Part shown: positions 8,164 to 13,770 of the stretch, one piece after another
Layout of the letters: each line of letters opens with the position of its first letter
How positions within the stretch are numbered: the first letter of the stretch is position 1
DNA from: JAHEFX01 sp964614585
GTDB lineage: Bacteria; Actinomycetota; Acidimicrobiia; Spongiisociales; JAENVV01
Length of the DNA: 33,857 bases
Assembly: GCA_964614585.1 (NCBI GenBank)
Contig: CAZTLW010000008.1
Coordinates: 1-33,857 of the forward strand
Direction: 5' to 3'
The notes under the pieces: generated by a model
The model's database searches: none
Told to the model about the DNA's origin: nothing
What the model saw: the letters and a program-made list of their open reading frames with translations, nothing else
Translations under genes and position numbers: made by a program

Positions 8164-9639
8164 GTGACCGACGATCGGCTGGACGACGCCGGCCGCCTCC
8201 GCCTGTTGGAGGCGGCCCTGGAACAAACCCGGGCAGCGGCGTGCATCACGACGGCCGAGCTCGACGAGCCGGGACCGGCGATCGTCTACGTCAACCCGGC
8301 GTACTGCGCGATGACCGGCCGCCGCCGCGAGGACGTGATCGGGCTCACCCCCCGGGTCATGCAGGGGCCCCTCACCGACCGGGCCGAGCTCGAGCGCCTC
8401 CGGGACGACTTGGAGGCCGGCCGGACGTTCGAAGGGGAGACCGTCAACTACCGCGCCGACGGCACCCCCTTCATCATCAGCTGGCGGATCGACCCCGTGA
8501 CCGACGACGCCGGTGTCACCACCCACTACGTCGCCACCCAGGCCGACGTGACCGACGAGCGTCGCAACAGCCGCCTCCTCGCCGCCATGCGCCTCGTCGA
8601 CCAGGCGCACACCGCCGCCGTCAACGACCCCGCCCCCGCCGACGACGACATCGAGCGAGTCGCCGAGGCCGTCGCCGAGGGGCTGCGGACCGTCGCACCC
8701 TGGGGGACCGCCACCGCCGGCGCCCGGGTCCGCCTCCCCGGCGGGACGGTCGAGGTGGGCGGCCCGCCCCCGGGTGCCCGGGGTGTGGTCCTGGACGACA
8801 CCCGGGTGGGTTTCGTCGCCGGTGGCGCCGACGAGACCGTGTGGGCGGTCACCGGCCCGCTCACCGTCGACGAGCGCCGGTTCGTCCACGAGCCGTCACT
8901 TCGGTCGTTGGCCGACCGCGCCGGGCTCGTCGTCGGGGCCGTCGCCGAGTTCGAGCGACGCCGCACCGAGGCGATCGTGCTGCAGTCCCGACTGCTGCCA
9001 CCGACCGAGTTGGAGGTACCGGGCTTCGAGGTGGCGAGCCGCTTCCGGCCGGGGGAGGTCGGCTCGGCTGTGGGCGGCGACTGGTTCGAGGTGCACCAGC
9101 TCGGCGGCCGGCGCACGGCGATCGTGATCGGCGACATTGCCGGCGACGGGGTGCAGGCCGCCGCCGAGATGGGGCGGGTGCGGTTGGTCCTCGAGCGGGC
9201 GCTCGCGGAGACGGGTCGCCCCGGTCCGGCGCTCGAGACCACCGGCGACTGGTGTGCCGCCGAGGGCGTCTTCGCCACGGCCTGTGTGGTGGTGGTCGGC
9301 CCCGGCGGCCGGGCGATGGTGGCCTCGGCCGGCCACCCGCTGCCGCTGCTCGCCGATCGCCGCGGCCGGGTCGCTTCCCTCGACGTCGCCGTCGGTCCGC
9401 CACTCGGGGTGGGGGACGTCGACGTCCCCGGCGGTCGGTTCTCGATCGCCCCGGGGGAGCGACTCGTCCTCGTCACCGACGGGGTGGTCGAGCGTCGCGA
9501 CGAGGCGCTCGACGAGGGCCTGGCCCGCCTCGCCCGACTCGTGGCCCCCCTCGAGGGTGCCGTCGCCACCGCCGACGCCGCCGTGGCCGCCGCCCCCGGC
9601 TCGGACGACGCCGCGGTGGTGGTGCTCGCCCGCCGGTGA
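8164..9639 (+). CDS. PAS/LOV-like sensor with PP2C (SpoIIE/RsbU-type) phosphatase domain
   Basis: This 491-residue protein starts at GTG 8164. Residues about 15-135 form a PAS domain close to LOV photosensors (YVNPAYCAMTGRRREDVIG, then VNYRADGTPF). The LOV motif NCRFLQG is here TPRVMQG (about 62-68), so the flavin-reactive cysteine is absent. The next 130 residues look like a degenerate GAF or linker. Residues about 270-490 are a PP2C phosphatase with metal-site motifs VGGDWFEV, IGDIAGDG, LVTDGVVE and SDDAAVVV all intact. By analogy with RsbU/SpoIIE it dephosphorylates the STAS antagonist encoded 26 bp downstream, releasing a sigma factor. The signal may be light, redox or another ligand. Confidence 0.87.
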   Translation: MTDDRLDDAGRLRLLEAALEQTRAAACITTAELDEPGPAIVYVNPAYCAMTGRRREDVIGLTPRVMQGPLTDRAELERLRDDLEAGRTFEGETVNYRADGTPFIISWRIDPVTDDAGVTTHYVATQADVTDERRNSRLLAAMRLVDQAHTAAVNDPAPADDDIERVAEAVAEGLRTVAPWGTATAGARVRLPGGTVEVGGPPPGARGVVLDDTRVGFVAGGADETVWAVTGPLTVDERRFVHEPSLRSLADRAGLVVGAVAEFERRRTEAIVLQSRLLPPTELEVPGFEVASRFRPGEVGSAVGGDWFEVHQLGGRRTAIVIGDIAGDGVQAAAEMGRVRLVLERALAETGRPGPALETTGDWCAAEGVFATACVVVVGPGGRAMVASAGHPLPLLADRRGRVASLDVAVGPPLGVGDVDVPGGRFSIAPGERLVLVTDGVVERRDEALDEGLARLARLVAPLEGAVATADAAVAAAPGSDDAAVVVLARR

Positions 9640-9665
9640 GTGCGGCCCGGCGCTACCGTGGCGCC

Positions 9666-9956
9666 ATGGACGCAACGGTCGCCGCCGAGGGCAACGAGCT
9701 CCGGGTCACCGGGGAGATCGACGCCCACTCGGTGTCGGTGGTCGATGCCGCCCTCGCCGAGACGGACCCGACGGCGGAGATCGCCCTCGACCTCTCGGGA
9801 GTGTCCTTCATCGACTCGTCGGGGCTGCGGGCGTTGGTCGCCGCCCACAAGCGCACGGAGGCGGCGGGTGGAGGCCTCGTGCTCGTCGACCCGTCCCAGC
9901 CGGTCCTACGGCTGCTCGGCCTCACCGGCCTCGACCAGGTCCTCACCATCCGCTGA
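9666..9956 (+). CDS. STAS-domain anti-sigma factor antagonist (RsbV/SpoIIAA-like)
   Basis: This 96-residue single STAS domain has the phosphorylation loop FIDSSGLRALV, so Ser51/Ser52 are the candidate phosphosites. When dephosphorylated, such proteins bind the anti-sigma kinase and free the sigma factor. ATG 9666 has its own TACCGT -10 (9654-9659), 6 nt upstream, so it can be leaderless as well as read through from the phosphatase gene. Its last 51 bp overlap the convergent anti-sigma gene. Confidence 0.9.
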   Translation: MDATVAAEGNELRVTGEIDAHSVSVVDAALAETDPTAEIALDLSGVSFIDSSGLRALVAAHKRTEAAGGGLVLVDPSQPVLRLLGLTGLDQVLTIR

Positions 9957-10358
9957 GGGCCAGCAGCACACCACCTCGGTCCGATCGGGGTCGGCCGAGA
10001 CCGTCACCGCCGGGCACAGCCGCCGCACGATCGCCAGTCCGCGACCGCGGTCGCCGTCGGGACCCGGGTCCTCCCACCGCTCGGGTGGGGGCAGTGTCGA
10101 GTCGGTCGGGGGATTGGTGACCGACAGGCGGACGCCGTCGTCGCCCACCGACAGTGCCACCGTCACCGGCCCGGCGGCCAGGGCCATCGCGTTCGCCACC
10201 AACTCGGTCAACACCAACAGCACGTCGTCACGGGTGGCTGCGTCGACCGGGCCCCCGGCGAGCCACTCGGCGGCGGCGCGCCGGGTCTCGGGGAGCGCGG
10301 CCATGTCGTCGTCGACCGTGATCGCGTGCTGCACCAGCTCCATGATGGCGTCCTGCAT
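9906..10358 (-). CDS. Anti-sigma factor serine kinase, HATPase fold (RsbW-like)
   Basis: This 150-residue GHKL-type ATPase has an N-box LTELVANAM (Glu52, Asn56) and a G-box DRGRGLAIV (Asp103, Gly105, Gly107). This is the RsbW/SpoIIAB family, which holds a sigma factor inactive and phosphorylates the STAS antagonist. It is on the opposite strand to its presumed partners, and its 3' end overlaps the STAS gene by 51 bp. A GTTTC-N14-GGGGAACC promoter-like element ends about 8 nt upstream, nearly identical to the one before the rhodopsin. The likely target is the sigma factor at 10770. Confidence 0.88.
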   Translation of the reverse strand: MQDAIMELVQHAITVDDDMAALPETRRAAAEWLAGGPVDAATRDDVLLVLTELVANAMALAAGPVTVALSVGDDGVRLSVTNPPTDSTLPPPERWEDPGPDGDRGRGLAIVRRLCPAVTVSADPDRTEVVCCWPSADGEDLVEAGEAEQP

Positions 10359-10366
10359 GCGGGGAT

Positions 10367-10393
10367 GGTTCCCCCGGGTGGCCCATGTGAAAC
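10367..10393 (-). promoter_or_regulatory. Sigma-B/F-type promoter candidate for the anti-sigma gene
   Basis: On the minus strand GTTT (10393-10390) is followed after 16 nt by GGGAAC (10373-10368). The extended form is GTTTC-N14-GGGGAACC. This resembles the sigma-B/sigma-F consensus GTTT-N14-17-GGGWA. The -10 ends 9 nt before the ATG at 10358, so the transcript would be almost leaderless. Confidence 0.6.
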
Positions 10394-10408
10394 ACCTAGG
10401 CTCGCCGT

Positions 10409-10777
10409 GTGTCCGGCGACGCCATCGAGCTCTCCCTCCCCGCCGACCCCCGCTACCTGGCCTTCCTGCGGGTGGCCGTGCGCGGGGCGGCGGCCGCCGC
10501 GGGGCTGGGCGTCGACCGGGTCGACGATGCTGCCCAGGCGATGGACGAGGCGGCTGCCGGGATCCTCGAGGGGGTTGGGTCGGGCCGCAACCTCGAGGTG
10601 CTCCTCACGGTTGGGAGCGGTTCGCTGCGGGCCGTGGGGGAGATCGTCGGTGATGGCCTTCCCCCTGCTCCCGTCCACGATCTCGCCCTCGCCGTGCTGG
10701 GGGTGGTCGCCGACCGGCACGAGGTGGTGACCGGCGCCGATCGGCGCGGGTTCGACTTCACCATCGGCGATGGCTGA
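10409..10777 (+). CDS. Anti-sigma-regulator-like protein with degenerate ATP site
   Basis: This 122-residue protein starts at GTG 10409. The first half (LSLPADPRYLAFLRVAVRGAA, then VDDAAQAMDEAAAGIL) matches the N-terminal region of RsbW-type regulators, with DEAAA where the N-box would be. The asparagine of that box is missing, and the second half has no DxGxG box, so ATP binding is doubtful. It may act as a non-catalytic partner or docking subunit for the sigma factor. TAGGCT (10397-10402) lies 6 nt upstream. Its 3' end overlaps the sigma gene by 8 bp, so the two are translationally coupled. Confidence 0.65.
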   Translation: MSGDAIELSLPADPRYLAFLRVAVRGAAAAAGLGVDRVDDAAQAMDEAAAGILEGVGSGRNLEVLLTVGSGSLRAVGEIVGDGLPPAPVHDLALAVLGVVADRHEVVTGADRRGFDFTIGDG

Positions 10778-11465
10778 CGACGACCTCCGCCGCTACGCCG
10801 AGCACCCCGACCGCCAGCTCCGGAACCGCATCGTCACCGAGCACCTCGACCTGGCCGCGGCCATCGCCGGTCGGTACGCCGGGCGAGGCGTGCCCACCGA
10901 CGACCTGCGACAGGTGGCGATGTTGGCACTGCTCGCCGCCGTGGACGGGTTCGATCCCGAGCGTGGCGTCCCGTTCACGGCCTATGCCTCCCAGGTGATC
11001 GACGGGCGGCTGAAGCAGTGGTTCCGGGACGGCACCTGGATGGTGCGGGTGCCGCGCCCGGCGAGGGACCGGGCGACCGAGGCGCGCCGGGCGGTCGCCC
11101 GGTTGGAGCAGCGGCTGGGTCGGTCCCCCACGGTGCCCGAGTTGGCGGCCGAGCTCGATGCCACCGAGGACGAGGTCGTCGAGGCACTCGATGCCTCGAC
11201 GGTGTACCGGGTGGAGACCCTGGACACGCCCGATCGCATCGACCCCGGTGGCGTCGACGCCGACCTGGCGGGCCTCGTCGATCGCATCGACCTCGCCGAC
11301 GCGATCGCGTTGCTGCCGGAGGCCGAGGCCGAGGTGGTGGCGGCGGTCTTCGGCGACGGGCTGACCCAGCGCGAGGCGGCCGCCCGGCTCGGCATCAGCC
11401 AGATGCAGGTCTCCCGGCTCCAGCGCCGGGCGCTGGGTCGGTTGCGGGCCCGGCTCGCCGACTGA
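10770..11465 (+). CDS. RNA polymerase sigma factor, SigB/SigF/SigG family
   Basis: This 231-residue sigma factor has region 2 (DLRQVAMLALLAAVDGFDP, then FTAYASQVIDGRLKQWFRD), a region 3 segment beginning VRVPRPARDRATEARRA, and region 4 with the helix-turn-helix LTQREAAARLGISQMQVSRLQ near the C-terminus. This layout matches the sigma-B/F group controlled by partner switching. It is coupled to the degenerate anti-sigma-like gene. It is followed after 79 bp by the rhodopsin gene, whose upstream region has a promoter-like motif for this sigma class. Confidence 0.9.
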   Translation: MADDDLRRYAEHPDRQLRNRIVTEHLDLAAAIAGRYAGRGVPTDDLRQVAMLALLAAVDGFDPERGVPFTAYASQVIDGRLKQWFRDGTWMVRVPRPARDRATEARRAVARLEQRLGRSPTVPELAAELDATEDEVVEALDASTVYRVETLDTPDRIDPGGVDADLAGLVDRIDLADAIALLPEAEAEVVAAVFGDGLTQREAAARLGISQMQVSRLQRRALGRLRARLAD

Positions 11466-11477
11466 GACGCGGAACCG

Positions 11478-11504
11478 GTTTCGGCCTGCTCGCCACGGGG
11501 AACC
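11478..11504 (+). promoter_or_regulatory. Sigma-B/F-type promoter candidate for the rhodopsin gene
   Basis: GTTT at 11478-11481 is followed after 16 nt by GGGAAC at 11498-11503, in the extended form GTTTC-N14-GGGGAACC. It has the same 13 bases at the same spacing as the element before the anti-sigma gene. Transcription would start near 11510, giving a leader of about 35 nt. Confidence 0.6.
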
Positions 11505-11528
11505 CAAGGGCCGAGACCAACGGCCCAC

Positions 11529-11536
11529 AAGGAGGT
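11529..11536 (+). promoter_or_regulatory. Strong Shine-Dalgarno of the rhodopsin gene
   Basis: AAGGAGGT lies 8 nt upstream of ATG 11545 and is nearly a full anti-16S match. Most genes here are leaderless or have weak sites, so this suggests high translation of the rhodopsin. Confidence 0.8.
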
Positions 11537-11544
11537 CCATCCCC

Positions 11545-12336
11545 ATGGTCGAGATGCTGACGCAAGGCCAGTACGACCTGGTCTTCAACGTATTCAGCCT
11601 GGTGACGGCCGGCATGTTCGGTGCCGCCATCTTCTTCATCCTCGCCCGCCGCGAGGTGGCACCCAAGCACCGGATGGCCCTGACGCTGTCCACGCTGGTC
11701 GTCTCCATCGCTGCCTATCACTACTTCCGGATCACCGGCGCGTGGGAGGCTGCGTTCCAGTTCGTGGGCGGCGAGTTCGTGCCGACCGACCAGCCCTTCA
11801 ACGAGGGCTACCGGTACGCCGACTGGCTGCTGACCGTGCCGCTCCTGCTGCTCGAGCTGGTGGTGGTGCTCGGTGTGAGCAAACAGCTCACCCGCAGCCT
11901 GGCCACCAAGCTGATCGTGGCGGCCGTGGCGATGATCGCCCTCGGCTACCCCGGCGAGGTGGCAGCGACCGACGACCCGGCCAAGTGGATCTGGTTCACG
12001 CTGTCGATGATCCCGTTCCTGTACATCCTCTACGTGCTGTACGCCCAGTTCGGGGAGGCGCTGAGCCGCCAGAGCGAGCGGGTCCGGACCCTGTTCGGCA
12101 GCCTGCGGACGATCATCCTCGTCACGTGGTCGGTGTACCCGCTGGCGTTCCTCGCCCCCTACCTGGCGCTCGACCCCGCCACCACCGAGGTCATCCGCCA
12201 GGTCGGCTACGGCCTCGCCGACCTCGTCGCCAAGCCTGCATTCGGCGTGATCCTCTTCTTCATCGCTCGACAGAAGTCGATCGAGGAGGGCTGGATCCGG
12301 GGCTCCGACGAGCAGCGACTCGAGGCTGCCGCCTGA
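11545..12336 (+). CDS. Type-1 (microbial) rhodopsin, xanthorhodopsin/actinorhodopsin-like proton pump
   Basis: This 263-residue protein has seven hydrophobic helices. Helix C reads RYADWLLTVPLLLLELV and gives the DTE triad Asp93-Thr97-Glu104 (counter-ion, helper, proton donor) of outward proton pumps. Leu101, at the tuning position of proteorhodopsin 105, predicts green absorption. Helix B carries His59 in AAYHYFRI, as in the Asp-His pair of this clade. Helix G has the retinal lysine Lys230 in DLVAKPAFG. At the position of the antenna-binding glycine of xanthorhodopsin I read Phe151, so a carotenoid antenna is unlikely. Light would drive proton export. No retinal synthesis gene is in the window. 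Confidence 0.95.
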   Translation: MVEMLTQGQYDLVFNVFSLVTAGMFGAAIFFILARREVAPKHRMALTLSTLVVSIAAYHYFRITGAWEAAFQFVGGEFVPTDQPFNEGYRYADWLLTVPLLLLELVVVLGVSKQLTRSLATKLIVAAVAMIALGYPGEVAATDDPAKWIWFTLSMIPFLYILYVLYAQFGEALSRQSERVRTLFGSLRTIILVTWSVYPLAFLAPYLALDPATTEVIRQVGYGLADLVAKPAFGVILFFIARQKSIEEGWIRGSDEQRLEAAA

Positions 12337-12356
12337 CCCACCGTCCCACCAGCGTG

Positions 12357-12390
12357 CCCGGGGCCCATCACCCGTCCGATGGGCCCCGGG
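12357..12390 (+). terminator. Perfect 12-bp hairpin between rhodopsin and SnoaL-like gene
   Basis: CCCGGGGCCCAT (12357-12368) and its exact complement (12379-12390) enclose a 10-nt loop. There is no T-run after it. It could be a terminator or attenuator, or a 3' stabiliser raising the rhodopsin message above the downstream gene. The ribosome site GGAGG of the next gene starts about 12 nt later. Confidence 0.55.
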
Positions 12391-12413
12391 CCGACCCACC
12401 TCCGGAGGACCCC

Positions 12414-12914
12414 ATGACCACCGCCACCACCCCCTTGGCCGACCGCTTCTCCCCTCTCGACAACCCCGCCATCTTCGACCGCTTCGGCGAGGAGCCGTTC
12501 TTCCCCGAGACGGTCACGCTGCTGCGCTCGGTCCGCGATCACGACTTCGACACGCTCGCCGACCTGTGCGACGACGACTTCGGCATCGTCGACCTCGACG
12601 TCGATGGCTCCGGGGTGCCGATCCGGTCGCGAGCCGAATGGGAGGACTGGTTTGCCAGCCTGTTCGCCAAGCTCGATGCCGCCGGTGCCGAGACCGACTC
12701 GATCATCACCGACTACGCCGCCACCCGAACGCCCTACATGGGCTTCGGGGTGCTCGAGTGGGTCCAGACCCTGTCGATGGGCCCGCTCGAGGCCCGCTTC
12801 ACCTGCATGGCGACCCTCGTGTGGAAGCGGACCGAGACCGGTTGGAAGGAGGCCCGTTGGCACGCCTCGTTGCTGTCGGCGGACATCCCGCCGGAGATGG
12901 CCGCCGCCGCCTGA
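12414..12914 (+). CDS. SnoaL/NTF2-like protein
   Basis: This 166-residue soluble protein has the cone-shaped NTF2/SnoaL pattern: an N-terminal helix (TVTLLRSVRDHDFDTLADLCDDDF), a middle RSRAEWEDWFASLFAKLDAAG segment, then beta strands ending WKRTETGWKEARWHASLLSA. Such folds bind small hydrophobic ligands or act as isomerases, cyclases or non-enzymatic carriers. No catalytic set can be assigned. It lies 77 bp after the rhodopsin with its own GGAGG at 12404-12408, so it probably shares the rhodopsin transcript through the hairpin. A link to retinal handling is speculation. Confidence 0.7.
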   Translation: MTTATTPLADRFSPLDNPAIFDRFGEEPFFPETVTLLRSVRDHDFDTLADLCDDDFGIVDLDVDGSGVPIRSRAEWEDWFASLFAKLDAAGAETDSIITDYAATRTPYMGFGVLEWVQTLSMGPLEARFTCMATLVWKRTETGWKEARWHASLLSADIPPEMAAAA

Positions 12915-12915
12915 G

Positions 12916-13716
12916 TCAGCCCGTTCCCGATCCGCCGCCCACCGACGTACTCCTTCCGTCGGTGGGCGGCCCCGCGAAGGCCTGGGCGATCTCGAGCCAG
13001 TGGTCGGCCACCGGGCCCTCGGCGACGAGGTCGAGCTCGGACCGGGACCGGCGCTGGGTGACGAGCAGGCAGAAGTCGACGGCCGGCCCCGAGACGAGCC
13101 CGTCACCCTCGGGGTGCCAGGTCCACGTGTCGCCGTCGGGGCCCGCCAGTTCGACCCGCGGCGGCTGGGCCGGCGGCGTCTCGCCCCGGTTGAGGTGCGA
13201 CCAGCCGAAGGTCACGACGCCCAGGTGGGCGACGTGGCGGAGGCGCTGGGTGGCCGAGCGCTCGATGCCCAGCGCGTCGGCGACGTCCTGGGCGTGGGCC
13301 CAGGTCTCCATGAGCCGGGCGGTGGCGCCCGAGCGGGCGCTCATGTCGGGTCCGTACCAGGGGATGCGGTCGCGGGGGTCGTGGCGGGCGAACGCATCGA
13401 CCATGGCCGCCCGGGCCGTCGCCAGCCAGCCGCGGAGGGCGGCGCCGTCGGCCAGTTCGGGGCGGTCCCGGTGGATGTCGGCGTAGTCGGCCAGTTCGCC
13501 GGACTCCAACAGCGCGGCCAACTCGGCACGGAACCGTTCGGGGTCGGTGAGGGCGAGCGTCTCCCGCTCGTCGTAGAACGCCAGGTGGCCGAGCTGGTCG
13601 CGGATCGTCCAGCCCTCGGCCGGGGTGGGGGTGTCGAGGTCGGCGCCGTCGAGCCACCCGTCGAGCTCTGCCCACTCGTCGGTGAGGTCGTCGAGCAGCC
13701 CGCCCCAGTCAGCCAC
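12916..13716 (-). CDS. TIGR03084-like DinB/MDMPI-fold protein
   Basis: This 266-residue protein resembles the actinobacterial TIGR03084 family, related to DinB and mycothiol-dependent maleylpyruvate isomerase. The N-terminal half carries TPAEGWTIRDQLGHLAFYDERET, and near residue 130 METWAHAQDVADALG supplies a second histidine, consistent with a metal site. The biochemical role is not established; the fold often uses mycothiol. It starts at GTG 13716, 54 bp after the carboxylase alpha stop, and could be the last gene of that operon. Its Gly/Ser-rich C-terminal tail is encoded by a perfect hairpin. Confidence 0.75.
   Translation of the reverse strand: MADWGGLLDDLTDEWAELDGWLDGADLDTPTPAEGWTIRDQLGHLAFYDERETLALTDPERFRAELAALLESGELADYADIHRDRPELADGAALRGWLATARAAMVDAFARHDPRDRIPWYGPDMSARSGATARLMETWAHAQDVADALGIERSATQRLRHVAHLGVVTFGWSHLNRGETPPAQPPRVELAGPDGDTWTWHPEGDGLVSGPAVDFCLLVTQRRSRSELDLVAEGPVADHWLEIAQAFAGPPTDGRSTSVGGGSGTG
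12935..12969. terminator. Perfect 13-bp hairpin at a convergent gene junction
   Basis: CCGCCCACCGACG (12935-12947) pairs exactly with 12957-12969 across a 9-nt loop. It lies just past the convergent stops at 12914 and 12916, inside the end of the minus-strand gene. It could stop transcription from the SnoaL side, without a U-tract. Confidence 0.5.
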
Positions 13717-13734
13717 GACGCCGGCCGTTCCGTC

Positions 13735-13766
13735 CGTCGTACCGTCGTACCGTCGTACCGTCGTAC
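13735..13766. repeat. Intergenic tandem array, CGTCGTAC x4
   Basis: Four exact 8-bp units fill the gap between the carboxylase alpha gene and the DinB-like gene. Read on the minus strand the unit is GTACGACG, close to the heptads found at other gene junctions here. Confidence 0.9.
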
Positions 13767-13770
13767 CCGT

